64,000 nucleotides of DNA from Limonium bicolor (lineage: Eukaryota; Streptophyta; Magnoliopsida; Caryophyllales; Plumbaginaceae): contig CM041779.1 in NCBI GenBank assembly GCA_023374045.1, positions 300,834,167 through 300,898,166 of the forward strand. Reading direction: 5' to 3'. The position numbers and the translations under genes were made by a program. This document shows, in pieces, positions 44,531 to 55,534 of the stretch. Under the pieces are notes generated by a model. That model saw nothing but the letters and a program-made list of their open reading frames with translations, did not search any database and was not told the DNA's origin. Each line of letters starts with the position of its first letter. The first letter of the stretch is position 1.

Positions 44531-47247
44531 CAGACCTTACTCTTAAGTTGTTCTTTCAATTCCAAATTTTTCCCCCAAACCTCCTAATGTATTCTAACAT
44601 CATTTAGACCCTTAAATCCACCTTTAATCATCCTCCAAACTCATTAAAATACCCTCCAAAGATCTTCTTGAACATTTACTAAATTCGTGCAAAACTCCTA
44701 ACACTTGTTAGTTAATTCCTTAACTTTCCAACATGTACATTTTGTCTAAAACTTCAACTAACCAAAGTGTTTCTTTTCAACCCATATATCTCCTCCTTAA
44801 CATCATTGCATTCCATCTTTGCTTGTTAAACCATCCAAGGTCATCTTGCATGTCCATGCACAATTTCACTTCTTTTCATTTGTTACTCTTCACTCCTAAA
44901 CTCTTGAGCTTACTTATACATTTCTCCCCATCTTCTTAGCACCTTAACCTTGTTCTTCTTTACCTTAACTACTCTACACCCCCCCTTGGGCATTTCCATC
45001 TCCTTTTTCTCACTTACTCACCATTCTCATGATCATACGCTCTTTTACATCCCTAGTCATTTTTTTTTGACATTTGACAACATTCTACCACACCTTCCTC
45101 TTCCATCACCTAAATCCACCCATTACCATCTAACTAAACCTCATTAGTCCACTACTAGCATCATCACACTTACACAAGCTTCTCAAAACTCTCATTGTTA
45201 TACTCCCTAGTTCATACCTACATTATCCTAAAGCATTGTACACCTTCTCCTCCAAATTTGCACAAGTCTTACCACTCCTCATACCATGACTTTGGTGTGT
45301 TCAATACCCCCATCTAAACTATAATTTCCTCATAGACCATTCTAGGTCATTCTAACCTCAAGAACTCCTTAGTTAACTCATTTCCACTCAAACTCCTTAT
45401 ATTGATCCCAAGTAAACCCTAGGTCATATTAAATCATAACCATCACTTAAACCCTTTGTTTTCTATTCAAATCCCGCCATAGCTTCTATATTATCTTATC
45501 AGGCCTAAACACATTATTTTCCTCAATCAACCATCTCATACACATCAAGTTCTTTTTCATCATATTTTCTCACCCAAACCAACTCATTCACAACAACTCA
45601 ATATTTTGCAATAATCTTAAATTGCATAGCACTAAGGCTCTTAAATGACATGGCTCTTAGGCCCTTAAATGACTTAAACTTAAACACTGAATTTCCCACA
45701 TATAAAAGCTTTCAACCTGCAAATACACCCATCAATCTCATAGTAGTTATAATGCTCTTAAAACTCATCTTAAACTTATATTACTAACTCATTCCCATTG
45801 GCTTCTTAGTCACAAGTTCACAAGCTTTTTTAAGTTCTTTTTCTTATGTTACATAACCCATTACCTAATGTAAGCCCTAGGCTACATTGGTACTCCTCTA
45901 AAACTCATTCCTTACACCTTAAACCACCATTAGGTAAGTAACTTACCTTGTTTCTCAAGCTTATCTTATCTTCCTCCTTAGACCTTCTTCTTGAATGAAT
46001 ATCGGCCACCACTTAAATCTCCCTTGCCAATGTTCTAATCAATATTCAATGACTCCTATGAGTAATAAACAATACACTAACCTTAAGGAGTAAACCCTAG
46101 GTTGAAAATGTGTTTTAAGGTATTAAATTGAATGTTTTACCTTGGATTCTCAAAACAAGCTTGGATATGAATCAAGTAGGACCTCCTCTTGCCCTTGGAA
46201 AATAGAATCAAGCTAGAACAATGGATAAAACAAGGCTCCATGAGAAGGTAATTTTCGGCCATGTAGAAGGAATGATGGAAACATGGTTTTTCTTACATTT
46301 TCCTTACCTTGAATGAATGGAGAACCAAATGGGCTCTTCAAATTTGATTTTCCTCCATCAATGGAGTTTCCTCATGGCACCAAAATGGAGCTTTGAAGGA
46401 TTTGAAAAGTTAGAAAGATAGGTCTTGGCCTAACTAAGAGAAATCTATACTTGGTTTTTGATTTGGAGCAAAGATGAACACTTGGTGAGCAATTGAAGGT
46501 GGAGCACCCATGGATGGAGCTTTCTCGGTTTTGGAGCAAGAGAAGAGAAGAAGAAACCGTGGGAAGAAGAGAAATGAAGAGAGAGAAGAAGAAAGGTAGG
46601 CTAATATAAGATATTTGCTTTAATAAAGCAAATAGTAACTCCTTTTACTTATCTCTTCTTTTCTTCCTTATTTGATGAAGTCTATGGTGACTCATCCCTT
46701 AGGAAACCGGCCCCCATCTTAAATAAGGCTAGTCATGGTCTTTGTTGACCAAATAATTAGCTTATATTGATTAAAACTTAAACTAGTCACTATTTGGCAC
46801 TATTCACTAATTAGTGCACATATTTCTGAAATTTTTGATTTCCCATTGATTTAGGCTTCCTAATGTGATACTAATTAGTACACATGTTGATTAAAGAGTA
46901 ATGATGGACATTTAGCCACTCAAAACTCAATTCTAAGACAATTTCTCAAAAATGTGCTTTAAGACTTCTTAAAGCACATTTTGTGTTTTAACTTGTTTTC
47001 AAGCTTGGTTTTCTTTGCTAATTGATTTAAAATGTCCATTATCATATTACTAAAGTCTTATAATGGTATTTGGGTGCTAATCAAAGTCACTCCAAGCTTA
47101 GAGCACGTTTTTGCCCAAATTGCCCTTAAGGCACTTTCTTGTGTTTTCCTTGGTTTAAATTGTCTACCAATCTTTCTAAGGCATATTCCAGCCTTACTAC
47201 ATCATAATTTGATGTTTACTTAGCATACTTAGGTTTGGGGTATTTCA
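44531..47247 (-). other. Remaining 5' side of the solo LTR
   Basis: AT-rich, no genes. Around 46530-46600 the minus strand has a pyrimidine-rich CTTCTTCTCTCTC stretch typical of a transcription start region of chromoviral LTRs. The frames at 44733 and 44950 are composition artefacts. Confidence 0.6.
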
Positions 47248-47251
47248 TTAG

Positions 47252-47991
47252 GAGACTTCGATATCTGCTATCCCACACTTACAAGACAGAGATCACCTAG
47301 ACCCGTGGAAGAAAGACGGGAGTACCCTGGTGAGTTGTGTCATGTGGTCAGACCGGGCATGATACTTCTCAGAGAGTTCCTAACCCTAGATGAGCAAATC
47401 GCCATAGTCAATGAGTGTAGAGCTTTGGGTAAGGGCATGGGAGGATTTCATACCCCCCGTATTTAATAGTGGTTCCAGGATGAAATTACACGTGATGTGC
47501 TTAGGGAAAGATTGGGATCCACAAGCTAGAGTTTATCAAGAGATGGGTATGGTAGATGGCATATCAATACTTAGGATACCTAAGAGTTTCCTAACCTTGG
47601 TGAGAAACACAATGGATATTGCTCAAGACAGTGAGACTTATCCATTACCCAACATGACACCTGACGTATGCATCATCAACTACTACAAGCAGGGAGGAAA
47701 GCTTGGGATGCACCAAGACTGTGATGAGACGACTGAGTCCATCACCAGAGGAATACCGGTTGTGTCATTCTCCATCGGCGATGATGCTGAGTTCATCTAT
47801 GGAGACCGAAGAGGATGGATCTGGCAAGCAAGATCATCCTCAAGTCTGGGGATGTGTTGGTATTTGGTGGAGAGTTGAGGCTTGTATATCATGGTATTAA
47901 GAGCATTAAGCTCAATACCGCCCCACCAGCTCTAGTGAATGATACCCACATCCGACCTGGCCGTTTAAATTTGACTTTCAGACAGTACTGA
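47252..47991 (+). pseudogene. AlkB-like 2OG-Fe(II) dioxygenase domain, copy 2
   Basis: Opens right after the acceptor with DFDICYP, runs through VRPGMILLREFL and GMGGFHTP, then two stops after a frameshift near 47460. The next frame has MKLHVMCLGKDWDP, ILRIPKSFL, CIINYY, the iron motif HxD in GMHQDCDE, PVVSFSIGDDAEFIYGD. After a second frameshift near 47808 it reads SGDVLVFGG, the second iron His in VYHGIKSI, and the 2OG-binding Arg in RPGRLNLTFRQY, ending in TGA at 47989-47991. All catalytic residues are present. Related to plant ALKBH1-type nucleic-acid demethylases. Roughly half the residues match copy 1 by eye. Only two frameshifts break it. Confidence 0.88.
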
Positions 47992-48238
47992 TGTAATAGC
48001 AGTAACTAATGTGTAATCTTGTGTAATACAGTTGGAGGAATGAATAAGAGTTTTATTTTACACCTTCAAGTATGTGTGTTCAGGTTGTTAATACTGTTAA
48101 TTCGTAACTTCAGGCCACGAAAATGGAAAGGAGGGTACCATATGCATCCTAGATATGGCGCAAGCCAAGGAGTTCGGTAATGTCATCCCAGGTATGACAA
48201 TTACAGTCGAAAATAGATTACTGATTTATTGAGACTCG
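47992..48238 (+). other. Spacer between AlkB and protease, copy 2
   Basis: Has GAATAAGAGTTTTATTTTA soon after the AlkB stop, which could serve as a polyadenylation region, then an ungapped stretch with possible splice sites (TCATCCCAG/GT, TTACAG). A TGA at 48230-48232 lies in the protease frame. Gag-AlkB and Pro-Pol are thus separate reading units. Confidence 0.45.
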
Positions 48239-51212
48239 ATGCTGATACGAGAGATGATCTCAGGTACCTTTCCTGTTGATGGTGTTAGTGCTTCCGTATT
48301 GTTCGACTCAGGGGCTTCACATTCTTTTATCTCCTCGGCATTTGCTAAGAAGCTGGGGGCTGCCCCCGAACAGCTTTCTGACTTTTCAGTCACCCTTCCA
48401 TCGAAGGAGAAAGTAGGTTGCACCAGACAGTACTTAGGGTCAGAGATCAGCATTATGACTGTGACTTTTCCCATCGATTTGATAGAGTTTAAGAACTTGG
48501 GCTTCGACATTATAGTGGGCATGGATTGGCTGCAGAAGCATAAGGGCCGCCTTCATTGTGTAGAGCATCGACTACTACTGAAGGGGTCGAGCGGCAAGAC
48601 AGTGTCATACCGCAGTGTGAGGAGGGAGCCGACTGTCAAGATCATGTCAGCATTGTCCATGATGAAGGACGTTAGGAAGGGCCGACAAGCCTTCCTCTGT
48701 TATGTACAGGACACGAGACAGTGCGACGAGATGGATGTAGACATTCCAGTCGTGGCAGACTTTCCTGATTTGTTTCCTGATGAGTTACTTGGCATGCCGC
48801 CTGTGCGTGAGGTTGAGTTCGTCGTCGACTTGTTGCCAGGTACGGGCCCTATTGCTAAGGCACCCTACCGTATGGCACTGGCTGAGATGAGGGAGCTGAA
48901 GCTACAGCTGGAGGACCTCCTCGACAAGGGATTCATTTGACCTAGTGTTTCTCCTTGGGGTGCTCCAGTATTATTCGTCAAGAAGAAGGACGGCAGTATG
49001 CGACTCTGCATCGACTACCGTGAGCTTAATGCGGTCACGGTCAAAAACAAGTACCCGTTGCCACGGATTGATGACTTATTTGACCAGTTGAAAGGGGCCA
49101 GTGTGTTCTCAAAGATAGATCTCAGATCTGGCTACCATCAGATTAGGATTGCAGAGAATGACATAGAGAAGACAGCTTTCAGGACACGGTATGGACATTA
49201 CGAGTTCACCGTTATGCCATTCGGACTGACGAATGTGCCATCCATATTCATGGATTTGATGAACCGTCTCTTCAGAGAACAGCTTGATAGTTCAGTTGTG
49301 GTTTTCATCGACGATATCCTGATCTATTCGAAGACCAGAGAAGATCATGAGTTGCATTTGAGACAGGTTTTGAGCATCATGAGACAGAACCAGCTGTATG
49401 CCAAGCTCTCGAAGTGTGAGTTCTGGTTAGACAGCATGTCATTTCTAGGACACATTATATCTGCGGAAGGGATATCAGCAGACCCTGCTAAGATTGTAGC
49501 AGTGAAGAGTTGGCCAAGGCCGAAGACGGTTATAGATGTTCGTAGCTTTCTAGGTTTGGCCGGTTACTATCGAAGGTTCGTGAAGGACTTTTCTAAGGTG
49601 GCCAAACCAATGACAAATCTCATGAAGAAGGAGTCCCAGTTCTTATGGTCTGCTGAGTGCGAGCAGTCCTTTCAGACACTGAAGGATCTCCTGACATCGG
49701 CACCAGTTCTTACTATCCCAGAGGGCACCGATGGGTTCGAGGTATACTGTGATGCCTCTGGAACCGGTCTAGGTTATGTGCTTATGCAGCACGGGAAGGT
49801 AGTTGCCTATGCATCCCGACAGTTGAAGAAGCACGAGGTGAATTACCCCACACACGACCTTGAGTTGGGCGCAGTAGTCTTCGCTTTGAAGATCTGGCGA
49901 CATTATCTGTATGGTGTGACAGTCACCGTCTACTCTGATCACAAGAGTTTACAGCATCTCTTCTCTCAGAAGGAGCTGAACATGCGACAGAGAAGATGGG
50001 TCGAGTTCTTGAAGGACTACGACATAGACCTGAGATACAAGGAGGGCAAGGCGAATGTAGTAGCCGACGCCCTGAGCAGCAGAGCTCATTCATTATTTAC
50101 ACTATTAGCGAGCAGCAGTATGATTGATGAGATATGAGCTGCACAAGAGAGTGACCAGTACATGGAGAGTATCAGGCAGAAGATGATAGAGGGTTGCTTC
50201 CAGAGTCAGAAGTATGACTTTGAACTGTGTGATGATGGCATGATTCGACTAAATGGCCAGTTATGTAGTCCAGAGTCTTCTCCAGATTTGAAGGAGAAGA
50301 TACTCCAGGAGGCTCATTGCTCATCCTTATCCGTCCACCCCGGTTCTTCGAAGATGTACAAGGACTTGAAGGTCCATTTCTGGTGGAGCGGGATGAAGAA
50401 GGATGTAGCTGACTACGTGACTAGATGCTTGACCTGTCAGAAGGTTAAGTTTGAGCATAGGAGACCCGGCGGTTTAGTGCAGTCTATGCATATTCCTTGC
50501 TGGAAGTTCGAGGACGTCTCGATGGATTTCGTAGTCGGTCTCCCACCGACTAAGGGAGGACTAAACACGATTTGGGTCATTGTGGACCGTCTGACGAAGG
50601 TGGCAAAGTTTGTGGCTATGAAGGATACCTGGAAGGTCCCGAAGTTAGCGGACTTGTTCCAGAAGGAGGTGATCCGGCACCATGGTGTGCCAAAGACCAT
50701 TGTATCTGATAGGGACCCTCGATTTTTGTCTAGATTCTGGGGTCAGGTTCAGGAAGCCTTGGGTACGAAGTTGAAGCTTAGTACGGCATTCCATCCACAG
50801 ACCGACGGTCAGAGTGAGAGGACCATCCAGACATTGGAGGACATGCTGAGAGCATGTGCCTTAGATTTTCAAGGGAGTTGGATAGAGCGACTACATCTGA
50901 TAGAGTTCGCCTACAACAACAGCTACCACTCCTCGATACAGATGCCACCATTTCAGGCACTTTACGGTAGACCGTGTAGCACTCATTTATGCTGGGATGA
51001 GGCCAGCGAGACTACGCTTCTAGGACCAGAGTACCTAGAGCAGATTAAGGAGGATGTCCTACAGATCCGTAGAAATATGAAGGCAGCTCAGGACCGGCAG
51101 AAATCATATGCAGACACCAAGAGGAGGGACATTGAGTTCACTACCGACGACATGGTATTCCTCAGAGTGTCACCCATGAAGGGGATCTTCCGGTTTGGGC
51201 AAGAGGGCAAGT
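48239..51212 (+). pseudogene. pol: Pro-Pol polyprotein, copy 2 (PR-RT-RNase H-IN), nearly intact
   Basis: One frame with only two in-frame TGA codons (48938-48940, in GFI*PSVSPWG, and 50135-50137). Protease FDSGASHSFIS; RT motif [12 protein letters not shown] (Asp 49118-49120) and FIDD (49310-49315), both intact; RNase [32 protein letters not shown]; integrase zinc finger with HPGSSKMYKDL and CLTCQK; catalytic blocks [16 protein letters not shown] and [15 protein letters not shown] (Asp, Asp, Glu present). It ends at RFGQEGKL where the Athila-type LTR cuts in. The chromodomain region is not visible. Both TGA codons stand where related copies usually have Arg, so CGA to TGA by cytosine deamination fits. 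Confidence 0.92.
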
Positions 51213-51469
51213 TGATAAGTGTCTAAATGAGCATGTTTTATAGGTGTATTTCATATATTATATCAGCACTTTTCTTGCTCATTTCTCACTTGTCGTATGT
51301 TTTTCCTCTAGTTTATGTTTTATTGGTTATCTCACAAATTTATTGGTTAAACCTGAGGAAAACCAAGCTAGGAGAAAAGTACACGAAGAGATGAACGCAT
51401 AGACGCAAACGGCTCGAAAAACGGAGTCCAAACGAAGAATCTAGAGCCGGTCAAAATTCGCAAGTCAAA

Positions 51470-51795
51470 TACACACGTCCGTGTGTTGTCCTTGACTTGT
51501 CCGCATAACAAAGGGTGGACAGGGGTAGGACACAACACACGTCCGTGTGTTGTCCGTGTGTTGTCCTTGACTTGTCCGCATAACAAAGGGTGGACAGGGG
51601 TAGGACACAAATGTGTCCGCCCAACTTTACCCGGACACAAACGTGGACACAAATGTGTCCGCCCAAACAAGCGTGGACAGGGGTAGGACACAAACGTGTC
51701 CGCCCAAATATCCTAGGACACAAATGTGTCCGCCCAACTAAGGGAGGACAAGGCCAAATGTGTCCGCCCAACTAAGGGTGGACATGAGCTGTCCA
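51470..51795 (+). repeat. Hairpin-rich tandem repeats in the Athila-type LTR
   Basis: First a 65-76 bp direct duplication (TTGACTTGTCCGCATAACAA then AGGGTGGACAGGGG) at about 51470-51610, then 30-42 bp units with GTGTCCGCCCAA at 51613, 51654, 51696, 51726 and 51759. TGTCC and GGACA arms alternate throughout and can fold into many small stems. Confidence 0.85.
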
Positions 51796-52049
51796 CCTAG
51801 AAATGGCTGGACACAAACGTGGACAAGGGGCGGATGTGTGTAAATACAATGCAGATCCAGAAATTAACGCGACAGTTTTCTTCTTCGCCGACTATCTTCC
51901 CCAAGTTGCTTCTTCCTTTGCGGTGCCTACAGACATGTCGAACTGCTTCATCAACAACATCAGGCGCCTACCTTAATTCCCTCACGCGTCTGTCTCCAAT
52001 CAACCTCGGTTCTGTCTCCTCTCCAGCTCTATCATAAACCTCATCCTCT

Positions 52050-52063
52050 GCCTCTATATAAAC
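52050..52063 (+). promoter_or_regulatory. TATA box of the Athila-type LTR
   Basis: CTCTATATAAACCC, a textbook plant TATA box, within the LTR. It precedes the CACACAACAGCACCAC region that may hold the transcription start. Confidence 0.65.
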
Positions 52064-52934
52064 CCAGCACCTTCAACCATAACGGGGTGTGCCTGTGTGC
52101 CTGTACGTAGAAAGACTGAAGAAATCACACAACAGCACCACACTCCTCCATTCTCTTCCATTCATCTACACCCGTAACACCACAACACTCCATACTCACG
52201 TACTCAGTACACAAAAGAAATAGAAGAGAGGCAGCAAAAATAAGAGCGAGAGCAGACCCGTTCTTTCTCTAAAATAATGGCTAATTCTATCTGTGCTATC
52301 TTCTCATTTCTGTTAATGTCTGAGTAATTTTCATTTGTATCCTAGGATGGGGGTTTGATTCTAATATTACGTAAAACAGTATTTATCACCTGTCTCTCTT
52401 GTTAAACTAGTTTTAATTCCTTTCAGCAAATATTGTTAAATGCTTTACGTGACAAACAACTGCATTTTTATGGTAACTATCAATATATGATTTTGAGATA
52501 GTCTAAGTACCACAAAGGAATTAATCTTGGTATTTACACTCCGGATTGAGCAGGAAAATACTAAGGCTATTACTAAGAGTTCGTAACTGACAATTATTAA
52601 CTCTAATAGACAATAAATAATTGAGACATGGTTATAAATCTGTTTAAGTAATTTAGGCAATTCCCCCGCTATCCTAGGATACCTTTTCCATCCATATCAC
52701 TTAATTCACCTGTTTTTAATGTTTTTATTATTTCTGTACTAATCCACAACAAATCAAGCTTGCCTCCGGCTAAACCCCTTTTTACAGTTTTTATTAACTA
52801 CCAAGACTAGGATAATTGAACAATTTCCCTGTGGATACGACACTTGTTTTACTACTCCGAATAGGTGCATTTGCCTATTAGTTTGCTATAAATCTATATA
52901 TATATTAACGTGTAGTTTTATCACAACAAGTTTT

Positions 52935-52952
52935 TGGCGCTGTTGCCGGGAA
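52935..52952 (+). other. PBS of the Athila-type element
   Basis: TGGCGCTGTTGCCGGGAA, 11 bases after the LTR end, a slightly diverged form of the PBS at 22300. Confidence 0.85.
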
Positions 52953-53618
52953 AATTGATTCCATCAATTTCTCTAGTTTCCGGTAGTTCACTTGCTATAC
53001 TGTAATATTTTGTTTATATTATTTTGTTGTTTGTTTAATTTCTGACATCTAACTTCGGACATCTAACTTCGGACATCTAATTTCTAACATCTAATTTCTG
53101 ACATTTAATTTCAGCTCTTTATTTTATTGTCATTTATTTTTCAGTCATTTAATTTCCATTGTCCTTTAAATTTCAGTAATTAACTTCTAACATTTTAATT
53201 TTCTGTCTCTAACTACTAACCTTAAAATTTCTGTCATTTAATTTTCTGTCAATTTAAATTTCTGTCAACTAACTCCTAACATTTAATTTCTGTCTTTTAA
53301 ATTCCAGTACTCTAACTACTAACATTTAAATTCAGTTCTTTAAATTCCCTTATCATTTAAATTCCCGCAATTTAATTCTGTCCTTTTTCTTTATTCTAAT
53401 TTTAATATTTACTTAACCTACAATTATTTTTGTTTCTTTTTGTTCACTTATTTTCTGTCATTTTATTCTCGTTAAAAAAAAATATAAAAAAAATATAAAA
53501 AATATATATCAGTGTTGTTTAATTAACGTTTATCAGCATAACCAATATCTCAGCCTTTCTTTATCTATTTACTAATTAATTTTGCAGTTTCTGACGAACC
53601 ACAAGTTATCTTCTGTGC
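52953..53618 (+). other. Leader of the Athila-type element with degenerate repeats
   Basis: AT-rich. From about 53035 to 53370 an imperfect ~14-base phrase (ACATCTAATTTCTG, CATTTAATTTCTGTC and variants) repeats many times. Then A/T runs. No coding before the gag ATG at 53619. Confidence 0.7.
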
Positions 53619-54842
53619 ATGCCAAACACTCGAACCCGAGGTTCTCCACTTGTCAGTCCGAGACCTAAACCCGAGCGCACTTTATTACAAGCACGAAGAA
53701 ACCTGAGAAATCAAGACATGGCCGAAAACCAAAACCAAGTTATAAATGAAATGGACCATGCAAATCAACCACAACACCGTGCCCTCTCTGATTACCACCA
53801 ACCGGATACCGAAGGAAGGGCATCAGCCATAGTTCTCCCCGAACTAACACCGCAAGAAGCCGGACGATGGGCTTTCAAAGCCCACTACATCACCGCCGTC
53901 CGGGATCTAGGCAAGTTTAGTGGAGCAAATCCAGATGAAGCCCCAAATCATTTAAGTCTCTTCCTAGACTTCTGTAATTCCTTTGGTCAAACCGGCAACG
54001 TCAAAGAAAGAATCCGTCTACAACTATTTCCTCACTCGTTGTCAGATTCAGCAAACAGGTGGTACCGAAGTCTTCCCTCCCGATCAATCACTACATGGTT
54101 GCAAATGGCCCAGAAGTTCCTTGCCAAATACTACCCAACCAGTAGAACGAGGCAATTGATCGGAGAAATCAACACGTTTTGTCAGGAACCGGGAGAAACA
54201 TTGTACGACGCATGGGATAGATTCAAGGATATGCTGATGAAGTGTTCCCACCATGGTCTCGACGATCAATCCCTTTGCCTATCATTCTTCAATGGCCTTG
54301 ATGATGGAAACCGACTACTCGTAAATTCCTCTGCAGGAGGAAGTTTCATGATGAAATCTCCTCAAGAAGGGATGAACCTTCTCAAAACCATGACGAGCAA
54401 TACCAGACAGTGGACGAGATCCAAAGGAAGAACACCACGAGCAGCAGGCCTACTCCATGTTGAGCCTACAGATCATTTATCAGCCCAGATCTCGTCCCTT
54501 GCAAAGATGGTGGAAAAGCTAACAACATCTCAAAACGAAATCGTAAAAACAATAGCTTCCCCACCTACAAGTTCATCACCAAAAGGATGTGCCATATGCG
54601 CCGGTCCTCATGAAACTCATCAGTGCGAAGGTAAAAACCAGTACGAAGATGTGAATTTCATAGGAAACCGCCCCGGTAATTCCTACAACAATAACATCAA
54701 CAACAACTACCCATGGAGAAATCACCCGAATTTCTCATGGAAAAACAATGATCAGAACCAGGAGGGCGGCAGAACAACAGTTCCAATACCTATCAGGGAA
54801 ATAGACCCCAACCAAACTCTAATATGGGTTATAGAGCACTAG
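53619..54842 (+). CDS. gag: Athila-type Gag
   Basis: 407 residues open from ATG 53619. Residues ~85-250 form the retrotransposon gag domain (FKAHYITAVRDLGKFSG, NHLSLFLDFCNSFG, LFPHSLSDSANRWYRSLP, TTWLQMAQKFLAKYYP, GETLYDAWDRFKDML, FFNGL). A CAICAGPHETHQC stretch near residue 327 is the usual small Cys/His motif of Athila gag. An Asn-rich segment follows. A frameshift near 54825 and TAA near 54905 separate it from the next part of the polyprotein (54917 on), so this is the N-terminal part of a longer Gag-Pro. The core is intact, so a Gag fragment could still be made. Confidence 0.88.
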   Translation: MPNTRTRGSPLVSPRPKPERTLLQARRNLRNQDMAENQNQVINEMDHANQPQHRALSDYHQPDTEGRASAIVLPELTPQEAGRWAFKAHYITAVRDLGKFSGANPDEAPNHLSLFLDFCNSFGQTGNVKERIRLQLFPHSLSDSANRWYRSLPSRSITTWLQMAQKFLAKYYPTSRTRQLIGEINTFCQEPGETLYDAWDRFKDMLMKCSHHGLDDQSLCLSFFNGLDDGNRLLVNSSAGGSFMMKSPQEGMNLLKTMTSNTRQWTRSKGRTPRAAGLLHVEPTDHLSAQISSLAKMVEKLTTSQNEIVKTIASPPTSSSPKGCAICAGPHETHQCEGKNQYEDVNFIGNRPGNSYNNNINNNYPWRNHPNFSWKNNDQNQEGGRTTVPIPIREIDPNQTLIWVIEH

Positions 54843-54916
54843 GTGCCCCTCCAGGTTTCAACCAACAACAACAACCATCCTCATCCTCTTCTGATCCAAA
54901 CGCGTAACTCAAAGAG

Positions 54917-55531
54917 ATGATGAAGGGTTACATGTCTATGACTCAAAACCAGCTTTCTGCGCAAGAAGCCTTCAACCAAAAAATCGAAGGTAAATTCAAT
55001 CAAATTGCAGAACAACTTGCTCGAAGACCGCCTGGGACTCTCCCAAGCCAAACGGAGCCAAATCCAAGAGAGCATGCCAAATCCATCTATGTGAAGGAAC
55101 ACGATGAAGAAAAGATAGAGGTGGCCAAAACAGCTAAGGTTTCAGAACTTCACCCTTCCCTTCAAGAGTGGGAAGTAGCAATCGAAAATTCCAAAAGGAA
55201 TGTAGCTGAATTGGAAAGCACCGCCAAAGTCTATAAAAATCGCATTCAGTCTGAGAATACCTACCTTGAGCAGTTGGTGGCCGGCTATGAAAATGAAAAG
55301 CTCGATTTTGAAGAAGAAGAGGAAGAGGTTAAGGCGATAACCTTGAGAAGCGGTAGAAAAACCAACGAGATTAACATCCCGCAAAGGTCAGAAGAATCCA
55401 AAGAGGATAGTGAACAAAGAGTTGAGGTTCCAACAGAAAAGACATCTCCCAGCATTCTCACTATTCCACCAGCTTCAAAACCTTCTCCACAAGAACCGCC
55501 TATACCATTTCCCCACCGACTCCAAAAGTAG
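54917..55531 (+). pseudogene. Athila-type Gag C-terminal and linker part
   Basis: Continues the Athila polyprotein: coiled-coil-like MTQNQLSAQEAFNQKIEGKF, QLARRPPGTLPSQTE, then an acidic segment, ITLRSGRK (hallmark of plant Athila polyproteins just before protease), and a Pro-rich end. An Ile-Ala-Gln/Glu-rich insertion (residues ~75-125, SLQEWEVAIENSKRNVAELE) looks like an additional coiled coil. A single TAG (55529-55531) separates it from the protease in the same frame. Confidence 0.8.
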
Positions 55532-55534
55532 AAA

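Larger units (their letters stand above)
28959..47247 (-). mobile_element. Solo LTR of a chromovirus in reverse orientation, with nested insertions
   Basis: Read on the minus strand it starts TGAAATACCCCAAACC (47247) and ends TTGGGGTGTTACA (28959), flanked by the perfect 5-bp duplication TTAGG. No internal region or second LTR, so it arose by LTR-LTR recombination. Its own length without the LARD is about 4.96 kb (including a 410-bp foldback element). Shared blocks (AAATGTGCTTTAAGA, TTAAAGCAC, GTGAATAGTGCCAAATAGT) tie it to the LTR of the AlkB chromovirus. Confidence 0.9.
22492..51212 (+). mobile_element. AlkB-bearing chromovirus copy 2, with nested insertions
   Basis: Parts in order: 5' LTR (22492-27207), PBS, gag in several exons (27347-28845), an intron that hosts a solo LTR (28959-47247), AlkB exon (47252-47991), protease-RT-RNase H-integrase (48239-51212). 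At 51213 an Athila-type element interrupts the integrase C-terminal part, so the 3' end and 3' LTR are outside the window. Without the nested DNA about 10.4 kb of the element is visible. Pol has only two stop codons, so it died fairly recently compared with copy 1. Confidence 0.88.
51213..52923 (+). repeat. 5' LTR of the Athila-type element (1711 bp)
   Basis: Starts TGATAAGTGTCTAAATG, ends TAGTTTTATCA. Contains the tandem hairpin array (51470-51795), a CTCTATATAAACCC TATA box (52050-52063) and a CAGTTTTTATT-type 3' end. The start is shared with the LTR at 20203 and the end with bases 1-48. Confidence 0.9.

Noticed and set aside
44733..45147. Leu/Phe/Ser-rich open frames in the solo LTR
   Set aside because: Pyrimidine-rich composition, no domain, antisense to the LTR; no support as membrane proteins.
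50135..50137. TGA codons in pol copy 2 as programmed recoding
   Set aside because: They fall inside RT and between RNase H and integrase, where no recoding is known, and CGA to TGA mutation explains them.
55529..55531. The TAG between Gag and protease of the Athila-type element as a readthrough signal
   Set aside because: Athila elements usually have one continuous frame here, and other lesions upstream show ordinary decay; kept only as a stop.
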